NCBI GenBank assembly: GCA_037976565.1
Contig: CP137672.1
Location: forward strand, 32,596,843-32,660,842
Reading direction: 5' to 3'
Origin: Mesocentrotus franciscanus
Taxonomy: Eukaryota > Echinodermata > Echinoidea > Camarodonta > Strongylocentrotidae
Length of the DNA: 64,000 nucleotides
The position numbers were made by a program, and so were the translations under genes. Below, piece after piece: positions 21,578 through 31,800 of this stretch. The notes below the pieces were generated by a model. That model saw only the letters and a list, made by a program, of their open reading frames with translations, did no database searches and was not told the origin of the DNA. Position 1 is the stretch's first letter. Each line of letters starts with the position of its first letter.

Positions 21578-22540
21578 CCGTGTTTACACAGTGATCCGCC
21601 TCGAGGGTTGAAGCCGCGAGGCATGTTGAACCCTATAAAGCGCGCAAATGTGATCGTGTTTACACGGAAGAAAAAAAAGGCGAAGTTCAACCTCGAGGCG
21701 GATCACAATGATGTCACAATGCGGGGAATTTGACCTACATCAGCTATCCAGTGACAATTCTCATGTCACCCCACATTGGGGTATTGGAGAGTAACATACG
21801 CGCAGCCTATTTATACTTTTTAGGTTGCACGTAAAAGGAAGCTATGCGCGCATATCAGTACTACCATTTTCATTCAGCATGTTTCCACAGAAAAAAAGTG
21901 GAACGATCCAGAATTGAAATACTGTCTCGCGGCGACACGGTATGATACCAATCTGTTTCCACAGAGCGCAGCAATACCGTGTCGCGGCGATACGGTATTA
22001 AAATACCGTGTCAATTGGAAGTCAAGATTCAACCTTTGACCTCGATCGTGGATCCAGATCTACACAGGATTCCACGCGATCATATGCGGTTCGAACGAGT
22101 GGTCCTCCCTCCCGCGCGCGCGCCAGACACGGTTTGTCACTGTGTGTTTCCACAGGAAATCGACACGGATCGACACGGCAAAATCCACCTCCCAGAGGTG
22201 GTTTTGAAATACCTCGGTCGACACGCTTGTGTTTCCACTGGAAATCGACACGGTATGACACGGTATGACGCGGTATGATACCGTATCACTTTTTTCTGTG
22301 GAAACACACAGATTGGCTGCTCACGTCGGCCCACATGGGTTCAACCCTCGAGGCGGATCAGATCCCGTTTACATGCCGGCAACACGCCTCGCGGGTTGAG
22401 ACCTGCAATTCTGGTGGATTCAAAAAGGCGGCTTCAACCCTCGAGGCGGTCACTGGGATCACGTTTACATGACATAAAATTGCCGGCTTCAACACGCCTC
22501 GCGGCTTCAACCCTCGAGGCAGATCACTGTGTAAACACGG
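21578..22540. mobile_element. TIR element with CTCGAGG motifs, TA target site, empty site known in the window
   Basis: Inverted termini of about 45 bp start CCGTGTTTACACAGTGATC and continue CGCCTCGAGGGTTGAAGCCG (left from 21,578; right ending 22,540; one mismatch noticed). TA flanks both sides. The surrounding repeat exists without this element at about 10,210-10,220, so both boundaries are confirmed within the window. The interior holds further copies of GGCTTCAACCCTCGAGGCGG (about 22,330-22,520) and a second nested element. No transposase. Confidence 0.85.
21880..22306. mobile_element. Nested TIR element with GACACGGTAT motif array
   Basis: Termini TGTTTCCACAGAAAAAAAGTG (left, 21,880) and CACTTTTTTCTGTGGAAACA (right, to 22,306) are inverted, differing by one A. 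Inside are many direct and inverted copies of GACACGGTATGATACCGTG-like sequence and of GTTTCCAC(A/T)GGAAATCGACA. It lies wholly inside the 21,578-22,540 element and is therefore younger. Non-coding. Confidence 0.75.
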
Positions 22541-23610
22541 TAATAGTGAGAGGATGGGAAAGCGTGTGTGTTTTTATTATAGGGGTGAGAAAACATGAGC
22601 CCCTGAACGCTGACGTACTGATGGGGGGTATTTCTAATTCGATATCAGTGATTTACAAATGTTGAAATGACATGATTTTCCGGTATTTTTTTCATTTTTT
22701 TGTAAGTCATACCTTTTTATGCGTTTGATGGTAAATTAGAAATTCCCAAATTTACAGTCGGGAAAAAAATATGCTTATTTAGTGCCTTCGTGTCAGGGCC
22801 TGCAGAACGGCGGGGGCTCGAGCCTCCCGCACTTTTTTTAAAAGTATGTTAAAGAGAAAAAGAAAGAAAGAGAGAGAGAGAGAATAAGAGACATGCCAAT
22901 GTCACAAATGAGGTATCAAATATGCCTAAAACCTATGAGCTTCCGGGGGCTCAGCCCCCTGGACCCCACTAAGGGCCCTAAGGCGGCCCCTGGATGCTCA
23001 TCTGACCGTAATTAAATACCTAAAGCCTATGAGCTTCCGGGGGCTCTGCCCCTGGACCCCACTAAGGGCCCTAAGGTGGGACCCTGGATTCTCATCTGAC
23101 CGTAATTAAATACCTAAAACCCCTGAGCTTCTGGACCCTACCAAGGGCCCCAAGGCGGGCCCCTGGATGCTCATCTGATCGTAATTAAATATCTAAAACC
23201 CTCTGAGCTTCCGGGGGCTCTGCCCCCTGGACCCCATCAAGGGCCCTAAAGAGGGCCCCTGGATGCTCATCTGACTGTAATTAAATACCTAAAACCCCTG
23301 AGCTTCCGGGGGTCCTTCCTGGACCCTCCGCCAATTAGTGTCCTGCCAGTGCCACAAAGGTATCTAAATATGCTTATCTCATATCTGACCGTAATTTAAT
23401 GCCTAAGAACCCAGAGCTTCCGGGGGCTCAGCCCCTTGACCCCCTGCTGGGGCTCAGGCCCTGGACCCCACGCCAATTTACGCTCGCTACGCTCTACCTG
23501 ATCGTTAATATTGAAAAACGTCCCGCGGGGCCTGCATGTAACATGTAAGAGTGGTGGCGATGCAGATTCTTTTTCCCCCCAAACTTTTTTGCTCATTACG
23601 CCACTGCCCA

Positions 23611-24011
23611 TTGAAGGTGAGCCCCCTGGAAATTTTGCCCCCCCCCCAATCCCAAACTGCTTCTGTCGCGCCTAATTATATAACGATACTTGCTACTTTA
23701 CACTTACTTTACTGATGCGTACACATAATAGATACACAACATATTCAATGATCCCTTTCAATATTTAAATTTCATGAGGTACCGGTATAAATGTTGTACG
23801 GTAAACTATGGAGCTGTTGATTTATTTTAACCTTCTCTTCTTCAAACTCTAAGAACTTCAAAATGATTAATTAATCAAAATTTCGTCAACATACATGTAC
23901 ATGGAAAATTATACTGAAATTAATATAGTATAGAACATACAGATAAATTTAAACTTACGTCTATCTCCTCTGTACTCGTCCAAAGACCGCAGAGCGGCAT
24001 TGGCATGGTCC
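23611..24011. other. Spacer, no feature recognised
   Basis: AT-rich, with a C-run near 23,640. No gene or bounded element seen. Confidence 0.4.
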
Positions 24012-24773
24012 TGTAGAGGCTTGGTTCTCCCTTGTGGCTTGTAAAGGATATTAGGATGAATTTCTTAGCACAAAATATCCATTAGCCTGACACTTACACC
24101 ATATTCACCATAGCTCAAACCATGCCCTGTGTACTAGCCAGTGGCGGATCCAGGGGGGGGGGCGGCCCCCTCTCCTAGCCCCCAAAACAGGCAAAAACAC
24201 ACTTTTTTGTTAAAAAAAAGAAGTTGGGCCCCCTCCCCTGGCGCTCAAAAATCAGTGCTCACTACCCCCCTCTCCCCACGGAGCGAAAAATCGACCGACA
24301 CGATTTTCAAATTTTCGGGAAAAAAAAAATGTGGTCACTACCCCCCTACCCCGCACCACTGAGCGAAAAATCGGTCGGCGCGATTTTCAAATTTTCGCAC
24401 GAAGTGGCCCCCTTTTTTGGCCCCCTCTCTTGCCACCGGCTGGATCCGCTCCTGGTACTAGCTCACTCCTTTCACTCAGTCCTTACTCTACACAGACTTA
24501 TAGCGCTCTGCCTACGTGGTGCGAACCTTGCCTTCAACTGACATAACAACAATAGGCCACTACATGCTTGAACGCATCGCATTTCTTTTTCTAATTACCT
24601 GATTGCGGTTCACTGACCTTTATAGCTCGCGCATTTTGACAATCACCCCCTCCTCAAGAAAATTTTCCGAAGGCAAATTATGTGTTTTCTGGAATGCAAC
24701 TGAAAAGAAGACATAGAAAGATATCAGATACAAATTTAGCATGGCAAAATGTAACTTAATCTGTAATATGTCA
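24012..24773 (-). repeat. Terminal repeat block A (3' side), split by a hAT-like element
   Basis: Matches 27,645-28,073 from AGAGGCTTGGTTCTC to CTGTAATATGTCA, about 438 bp after removing the 316-bp insertion and its duplicated 8 bp. A purine tract on the minus strand (GAGGAGGGGG, 24,646-24,655) directly precedes TGATTGTCA and is a good polypurine tract. If so, the LTR proper is 24,012-24,645 and 24,646-24,773 is internal 3' sequence. A TATA-like CTATAAAGG lies just inside. The exact outer boundary and a target duplication could not be fixed. Confidence 0.7.
24139..24454. mobile_element. hAT-like non-autonomous element (316 bp) in the LTR
   Basis: Inverted termini CAGTGGCGGATCCAG and CTGGATCCGCTCCTG (13 of 15 match), flanked by a perfect 8-bp duplication GTACTAGC (24,131-24,138; 24,455-24,462). 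Block B shows the uninterrupted LTR. The interior repeats GAGCGAAAAATCG and CGATTTTCAAATTTTCG. Frames across it are not genes. Confidence 0.92.
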
Positions 24774-24837
24774 ACAAGTAAATGACATATTCTTGAATGC
24801 CTGTTAGCCTGTTGGATTCCTAAAGTACAGACACGTA

Positions 24838-25335
24838 TTACTCTCCAAAACACACCCGACTCATGTAGTCGGCACCTACATTTTCCTTGCCCTTGATAGC
24901 TTCGATCCTGATCTTGTACTGCTGGAGGGCCAATGCCCAGCGAAGGATTCTTCCGTTAGCGACCATGGACTTCCGAACTGCCAGCAAGGGTTGGTGGTCG
25001 ACCTCGAGGACGAACTCGCGCCCATATAGAAATGTCTCAAATTTCTGTACGGCCCAAACTACTGCCAGGCACTCCTTCTCAATGGTGGAATAGGCTTGCT
25101 CTTAAGGCAGTAGCTTTTTACTAGCATATGCTATCGGAAACTTCTCACCATCAAATTCCTGGAGTAGAACTGCGCCGTTACCTTTGTTCAATGCATCTGT
25201 TCGTAAGATGAAGTCTCCGTTCAAGTGCAAGATTGATTCTCTGGAAAGCTTTGTCTTCAAGGTAGTGATTGCTTTCTCGTGAACTTCAACCCATTCTAGT
25301 CTGTTGGGGTTCCCTTTTTTCAGAAGATCTGCCAA
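24838..25335 (-). pseudogene. RNase H of the Gmr1-like element with an in-frame stop
   Basis: From 25,335: an entry block ending GAVLLQEFDGEKFPIAYASK, an in-frame stop at 25,102-25,104, then in the same frame YSTIEKECLAVVWAVQKF, YGREFVLEVDHQPLL and KGKENVGADYMSR, ending at a natural stop at 24,838. This is the standard Ty3/gypsy RNase H, with the ADALSR-type ending as ADYMSR. It closes the pol gene 65 bp before the shared terminal block, so nothing is encoded after RNase H. Confidence 0.88.
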
Positions 25336-25399
25336 CGGAACAGCAGTAGCAGAGAAATGTGGGACAAACTTTCTATAATAGCCTGCTAACCCTAAAAAC

Positions 25400-26307
25400 G
25401 ACCGAAGTTCTTTCTTGGTCTTCGGTCTTGGAGCCGTTTTTGGATGTCAGCCACCTTGTCGTGGAGGGGTCTGAGAAATCCCTTGCTCAATTTATTGATG
25501 TCCTAGGAAGTCGATCTTAGCAAAGCCAACAAAGCACTTACTTGGTTTTGCCTTGATGTTCGACTCTTTCAATCTTGTCATTAGTGAACGCAGAGCAGCA
25601 ATGTGTTGCTCCCATGTAGGTGTGTGCACCAGGATATCGTCGATAAAATTGTCGACGAATTCAAGACCACGGAGCACTGTCCTCATCTCCCGGCTGAAGC
25701 TGGCGGGTGCATTCATTAATCCGAATGGCATAGTCTTGAATTGATAGAGTACATCTGGGGTAACAAAGGCAGTTATTGGCTTTGCATGCTCTGTTAAAGT
25801 CGATTTTTGTGAAGAAGTTGTCATCTGTGAGTTTGGTAAATATCTACTCCTGGTCCGGTATAGGTTCCGCATCTGGGATGGTCAGAGTATTGACCTTCAT
25901 AAAATCACAGCAAAACCTATTACTACCATCTTTTTCTTTACCAAGACAATTGGTGAAGCGTAAGGAGATTGGGCGGATTGCTCGATCACACCAAGATCCA
26001 TCATTTCCTTTATTTCATCCTTGACTACGTCTTGTCTCCTAGCATGGGGCAATGAGTAGGGTCGACTTCTCACCGGCTGGTCGTGAATGAGCTGAAAGTC
26101 ATGATACCCCACCGTTGTGATCCCAGGAACGTCAGTGAGTTCGTCATCGAACTCGAAGAGTAGCGAGGACATCTGTCTTTGCTGCTCGCCTGAAAGCCCT
26201 TGGCAACTTTGACGGCGGCAAAGTTTGCATCCTCCGCAAACTTGGAAATTGCAGGAGAGACTCAGGAGGCGATTTCCGCTCATATCCAACTTCCCGGTGT
26301 TGTTCAT
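25400..26307 (-). pseudogene. Reverse transcriptase of the Gmr1-like element
   Basis: The N-terminal RT entry is plain (PVRSRPYSLPHA, MMDLGVIEQSAQSPYASPIV, LVKKK). A frameshift near 25,915 follows, the remaining part of the next block contains a stop, and a shift or deletion near 25,800 precedes YQFKTMPFGLMNAPASF. The catalytic box reads FIDDIL and is followed by KCFVGFAKIDFLGH. The palm motifs identify Ty3/gypsy RT, not copia RT. Non-functional as sequenced. Confidence 0.88.
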
Positions 26308-26309
26308 TC

Positions 26310-27274
26310 CAACATCGGTGCATCAGGAGCTTATTGTGGTCCGTCGGAAGAAGCACCAATACCTCGCCACCAACCTTGAATGACCGCTTCTTCGCATTCC
26401 GGTTGTAACTCCTCCTATACTTCTTGTGCGACTTGTGAAGTTCTTGTTGTGCGATCTTGCATGCCTTTTCCCTTTTTTCATTCAAATCTAGTACGAACTG
26501 ATAAGTGGTCTTAGTCTCCGGATGTTGAATGTTCTTTGTCCACAACTCTTGGAGAATCATCAGCGGTCCCCTAACCACTCGTCCGTACAACAACTCAAAA
26601 GGAGCAAAGCCAGTGCTGTCTTGGGGTATCTCCCGGTAAGCAAACAGTAGAGGGTCGATGTAGCGATCCCAATCTGCTGGACGCTCTTCACACATCTTGA
26701 CAAGCATATTCTTCAGGGTCCCATTGAATCTCTCAACAAGTCCGTTACATTGGGGGTGGTATGGGGTCGTGGTGACGTGACGCAAGGAAAGCAGTCGACT
26801 GACTTCTTTCAAAACTCCTGAGGCGAATTGTTACTCGCTGTCCGTGAGCATTTCCTTTGGAAGGCCAAGTCTCAAGTAGATACTCATCAATGCTTCAGCT
26901 ACAGTGGCGGTGTCGATATTCCTAAGAGGCACTGCCTCCGGATATCGCGTGGCATAGTCGACCAGCGTGAGAATGTACCGATATCCCTTGGAAGAGACTG
27001 GCGTGATGGGGCCTACTAGGTCAACTGCTATGCAATGGAAGGGCTCGTCGATTACTGGTGTCGACCCTAGGGGCACCTTGGTCATTTTTGGTATAGATCG
27101 CTGGCAGGCATCACATGACCTGCAGAATCTCTTGACATCATTCTGCAATCCTGGCCAGAAATTTTTTGCTAAGATCCTGTCGGCTGTCTTACTTGCCCCT
27201 ATAAAGTGTCCAGCCATGATCAATTCGTGTGCCAGTTTAAGAACTTGTTCCCTTAAAGGCCATGGTACTATCAA
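26310..27274 (-). pseudogene. Integrase of the Gmr1-like element, interrupted by one stop
   Basis: Zinc-finger part: the two histidines in LAHELIMAGHF and the Cys pair in CRSCDACQR. Catalytic core: first Asp in AVDLVGPI, second in EMLTDSE, Glu in CNGLVERFNGTLK. An in-frame TAA (26,831-26,833) follows the second Asp motif; the frame then continues unchanged to about 26,330 (YHPQCNGLVERF, FAYREIPQDSTGFAPFELLY, VLVLLPTDHNKLL). The C-terminal GPY/F module is eroded after DHNKLLM, where a frameshift leads straight into the RT region. Its position upstream of RT is the diagnostic feature. Confidence 0.88.
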
Positions 27275-27713
27275 TTGGGAGGTGATGTCATCCCCTGCCC
27301 TAGAGTCTCGAAACTCACGATATACAGAAGATTATTCTTCATCTTGAATTGTGATCTACAGATTTCCACTACGGCTCACCTTTACTTCTGTTGTAGTAGC
27401 TTGTTGTCTGATCTTGTCTAAGGATTAGTCTGCTTCCTATGCTTCCCAAAATCCTTCTGGGGTCACTTCTGCCACTTGTCCTGGAACCTTGAGACTCCTC
27501 AGAGGCTTCCGATTCTCCATACGTTGGTGTCTCGTTTCCACAGCCAAGTCCGTAAGATGGTCCCCGCTCTGCCGGTTTCCATTCTGAGTCCGGATCGCTA
27601 GCATTCCCTAAAATCAGAGGATAAACTGGGTTAGTGACACAGCAGAGAGGCTTGGTTCTCACTTGTGGCTTGTAAAGGATATTAGGATGAATTTCTAAGC
27701 ACAAAATATACAT
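27275..27713 (-). pseudogene. Protease C-terminal remnant and linker of the Gmr1-like element
   Basis: The minus frame from 27,713 carries TNPVYPLILGNASD followed by PDSEWKPAE. A hydrophobic 'PLILGN' motif before an acidic linker is typical of the end of Ty3/gypsy proteases. The active-site Asp-Ser/Thr-Gly part is gone because the terminal repeat joins almost directly. A broken stretch nearer the integrase (QFKMKNNLLYIVSFE) resembles the segment that precedes the integrase zinc finger. Confidence 0.55.
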
Positions 27714-28073
27714 TAGCCTGACACTTATTCACCATAGCTCAAACCACGCCCTGTGCACTACCTCGCTCCTCTCACTCAGTCCTTACTCTACACAGACTTA
27801 TAGCGCTCTGCCTACGTGGCACGAACCTTGCATTCAACTGACGTAGCAACAATAGGCCACTACACGCATCGCATTCCTTTTTCTAATTACCTGATTGCGG
27901 TTCACTGGCCTTTATAGCTCGCGCATTTTGACAATCACCCCCTCCTCAAGAAAATTTTCCGAAGGCAATATATGTGTTTTCTGGAATGCAACTGAAAAGA
28001 AGACATAGAAAATTAGAAATATATCAGATACTAATCTAGCATGGCAAAATGTAACTAAATCTGTAATATGTCA
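27645..28073 (-). repeat. Terminal repeat block B (5' side)
   Basis: 429-bp partner of block A. It also contains the polypurine-like tract (27,938-27,947) and the 126 bp beyond it, which in block A belong to the internal 3' end. Block B therefore appears to have been preceded by another element copy, now lost, which is the signature of a tandem LTR-sharing arrangement. The alternative is that the LTR is simply longer and the purine tract is coincidental. Confidence 0.65.
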
Positions 28074-28250
28074 TTGGTGCCCTGTAATGTAGCTGTAGGC
28101 TGTTATGTTAGTGTAATAAAGTCTATCTGAATCAAACTGAAATTAATTGTCTTTTGGCCGTCACGTCGTTACAGTGATTTTGTTTGCATTATACAAAACG
28201 ACAAAACATTCATTTTATCTAAGAAGTAATTTATTTATGTCTTGCCCTGT

Positions 28251-28730
28251 GGTACTGATATAGTGGTATGGGTAGAAAAGATAATTCACAAAGTATTGTG
28301 GCTGGGAGGATAAAAAAGAATAGTAGAAATTGTCTGCAATGTCACGCCGTTATCGTATGGAATTGCCCATTTATTATAAGCAGGGCTTGACTGGCCCGCT
28401 GGCCCGGGGCCAGTGAAATTGCAATTCGGGCCAGCAAAAATGTATAAAAGTCATATTTTTGGTGGCCCGATTGAATCCCTAATTATAGGTGGTACTGATA
28501 TAGTGGTATGGGTAGAAAAGATAATTCATAAAGTATTGTGGCTGGGAGGATAAAAAAGAATAGTAGAAATTGTCTGCAATGTCACGCCGTTATCGTATGG
28601 AATTGCCCATTTATAAAAAGCAGGGCTCGACTGGCCCGCTGGCCCAGGGCCAGTGAAATTGCAATTCGGGCCAGCAAAAATGTATAAAAGTCATATTTTT
28701 GGTGGCCCGATTGAATCCCTAATTATAGGT
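28251..28730. repeat. 240-bp tandem duplication just upstream of the host gene
   Basis: Copies 28,251-28,490 and 28,491-28,730 start GGTACTGATATAGTGGTATG and end CCCTAATTATAGGT; only a handful of differences were seen. A C-rich ACCCCC run follows (28,731-28,770). It lies 135 bp upstream of the first recognised coding exon and could carry duplicated upstream sequence. Confidence 0.9.
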
Positions 28731-28865
28731 GACCCCAACCCCCCCAACCCCCAAACCCCAACCCCTGGTTTCCATAACCAATTGGATCAATCTGAGATGA
28801 AGTAATAGGTCTATACTTTACTACATTTTCCTAACTTTGTTTCATTTTTTCATTGCAATCTCAGA

Positions 28866-31800
28866 ATGGCAGCACCACTACCGATGGGGGCATTTGCCCC
28901 ACTGGAAGATTCATATTATGTAAGTTCTGACTTCTGAGTTACTTTAACTTTTATTTAAAGAAGAAATACAAAGGCTGTCTTGTGAATAAGCCACCAGCTC
29001 TCACCTTGAGTTTGTAACAACCCATGGCATTTGCCATTCGTTTTTGCATATATTGCTAATTTCACTTGAGTTGACTAAATAAGCTGGAAATAGTTGTTGA
29101 TGATCTCTCTATTTAATCATTATTTTAACAAAACATCACATGCACAATTTTGTATGAAAAATGGTTGAAACAAATGCACTTTTGGAGAGCACCCTCTTGT
29201 GTTTTAACAGCTCTTTTTTAATGATAACAGGCTTTTTTCGTAGTCGTTTGTAAATTGTTATTCCAGGCTTCCGAGCATGGTGGAGTTATATTTATTAGTT
29301 TTTAATGTTATATGTGCAGATTTTGGTTGCTAAAGTTCAGTTTTACCAAAACGAAACTATCCCTTTAACTTAAGGTGGCTGCAACAAGGATGTAATTTAA
29401 AGAAAAATTTAAAGAAAACATGCCCACACATTTCAAATGAAGAAGAATCATCTTTATTTTGAACAAAAGCCAAAGCATTTTTATTGAACATCAGAGTTCA
29501 AATAATCATTCCATGCGCACATGAGGCCTGTCTTCATCAGCTAGATTTTGCCTGTTAATTTGCATCTTCTTCAGACCGCAGTTGCAATTAGCGGGATATT
29601 TGGTCCAGAAAATATCCCAAGAAATTTTGGTCTTGTTTCCAAAATATCCCGCTATTTCCCAAATAGCGGGCTAATTTGCGCCTGTCCGAGCTAGTTTGTG
29701 ATGAGCATATCGGTCTGGTGAAGACTCAATTTCGAGCTTCGGGATAATATCCTGAGTCTGCAAATAGCGGGTTATTTGGCAAACTCGAGCTGATGAAGGC
29801 AGGCCTATAGAGCCCAGGATATATAGCATGTGGAGGAGTATTAATTTGGGTGTGGCCACCATACATGTATTGCATCAGTCAATGCAAGTAGTCTACAAAA
29901 TTTACTACTTTTTTGAGCCATTGGATACAATTTGATGCTTACCATTTCATTTCTGACTGAAAAGTCAACAAAGTGTTACCAAATTGTGTGTTTAATACTG
30001 ATATAATTCAGATAAAGGCAATCTGGTTACTGTTGTTGAGATGGTAATGTTCTCATGTGTTATCCCATGGATTCCCTCCTAACCAGGTTATTAGATATTG
30101 TCACATGACTTCTGTTTTATACTCCCAGGACAATGACTTCCAAATCCAAAGGCAGCTGCTGAGTCAGAGGTTGACAACAGCTGTTGGAGGGCTGACTGCT
30201 CTGCAGCAGTTAAGTGTCAACAGGTCCAACACTAGCAACAATCAAGCAATCAAGAGGAAGAGGGGCCCAGCGGCGAAAAGGGTCTCACACATCTGGTATT
30301 GCCTGCCAGAAGGGGCTACAGTGCCGAACCTGAAAAAGAAAGAATCATGTCCTGTACATCAGGCCCAGAAAGAGGCAGGCTATGGTAAGTATGATTCACT
30401 TGATGCAGGACAAACAGTGAAAGTTTAGTGGTAATGCACAATCCTAGCAACCAAATCATTAACTTCAGATTGGAGAGGGAAGGGAATATTATACAAATGT
30501 TGACTGATTTGAGGGGCACGGTGAAAACTATGGCCCCAGGTGAGCTCGCAACTGTGATATGTCCCGAGACGACAGTCGAGAGGCATGACACAGTTGCGAG
30601 ATCACAGAGGGCCATGGTTTTCACCGTGACGCGAAAAAGAAGCAGTCAACATTTGTTTTATATACTGCATCCTTTGTTAGCTCAGAAATTAATTTCAAAG
30701 ACAGATGAAATACGGTACCGTATACGTAATTCTCATTGATCGCTCTTTCGAAATTTCGTTTGGTGTTCATCAAACATGTATGATCTGGTGCCTCGCGCGC
30801 GCCCGCGTATCTAAATTGCCATAGGTACGCGCGTACAATTAACCTAGCGCCTAGCACGTGCAGCTGCTATAGCTACATGTAGCTAGCCTACTTAGTATAC
30901 CCTAGCCCTGGCCCGCGCCTGCGCGGTAATTTTTTTTTGTAATAAGACGCGCAGTGTGTGAATATTGCCCGGTCAATATTTTTTACTATACCGCCCAGCA
31001 GTCCGTAGTGAATTTCATGCCCGCAACTTTGAGCATTTAGAGGCCTAGAATCTAGAATCTAGACATGCAGTATATAATAGCATAGATCCTACTAGTGATG
31101 ATAAATGTCAAAACAAATATTTCTTTGAATGCAATCTTATTTCAGAATTGCTCTATCCCTTTAACAGTTTTTTCATTTAATTTTTACCATTCTGAAAATC
31201 CTACCTGATCGATATTTTGTTTTTAAAGATTCACATAAGAAATAAATGATAAATAAATATGATTAAATACATTAACTCAATACATTTTAAAAAAATAAAG
31301 ATTGTTCACACATTGTAAGTTTCTCATTGTCATTGTTGTCATTTTTATAAGTATTGTCCTGTAATATTTTCATTTCTGGAATTCTGAGGGAAAAAATTAA
31401 AATGAAATGGAATGAAATACCATTGTATCAAATCAACTGATGGGTATCACCCGACCCCCTTCAATTTCGCTAAAATTTGCACCAATTGTTCCCCCAACTA
31501 TCTGACGGAAAGAACCACATTTTTTTTGCCCCAAAGTCGTTCGGTTGCTAATTTACAGACATGCCTAGCAACCAATGCCCAGTCAAACCATTTCTTTTTA
31601 TAATTTTTAATCATTTTTGATAATCTGCTGCAGCCAAAGGTGAAAAGGTAGAGCACTCATTTTCTGGAAATTCACAGAACTTTATCATCTTTACAAGATT
31701 TATTCATTATGTCGCGGATCCGACTTGCCCTTTTCGCACGCCAAAAATGATGTTGAGTGTCAAGTCAAAGTTTTTTAAAAGCATGTTTGGAAGCCCATAG

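Larger units (their letters stand above)
21300..23610 (-). repeat. Composite dispersed repeat with nested insertions
   Basis: Reverse-complement relative of 9.69-10.50 kb. In plus coordinates: a GGGGCAAACGCATTTTCGCC end, AAATTTCCTAAACATTCCGC, GCGCATATCGTGGAAAT, then the 963-bp TIR element, then GTGAGAGGATGGGAAAGCG, a degenerate hAT-like end near 22,609, about five satellite units (CTGAGCTTCCGGGGGCTC, CTCATCTGACCGTAATTAAA; 22,900-23,500), and TGCTCATTACGCCACTG near 23,592-23,608, the complement of the hAT-like CAGTGGCGTAATGAGC terminus. Non-coding. Confidence 0.75.
24012..28073 (-). mobile_element. Decayed Gmr1-like Ty3/gypsy retrotransposon, INT before RT
   Basis: Read on the minus strand from 28.07 kb down: terminal repeat block B, a trace of protease C-terminus, integrase, reverse transcriptase, RNase H, terminal repeat block A. 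RT and RNase H motifs are of Ty3/gypsy type, yet integrase lies upstream of RT as in Ty1/copia. That combination defines the Gmr1-like group reported from deuterostomes. Gag and most of the protease are missing: only about 370 bp lie between block B and the integrase. Several in-frame stops and shifts show it is dead. A 316-bp hAT-like element sits inside block A. The two blocks differ at many positions, so the insertion is much older than the element at 38-46 kb. Confidence 0.85.

Noticed and set aside
24141..24546. Plus frames with SPRSEKSTDTIFKFSG-type repeats
   Set aside because: They lie in the hAT-like MITE, which shows TIRs and a target duplication; no transposase motif.
24012..28073. 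Copia-type (Ty1) element because INT precedes RT
   Set aside because: RT, RNase H and integrase motifs (PFGLMNAPASF, FIDD, ADYMSR-type end) are Ty3/gypsy; the Gmr1-like explanation fits both facts.
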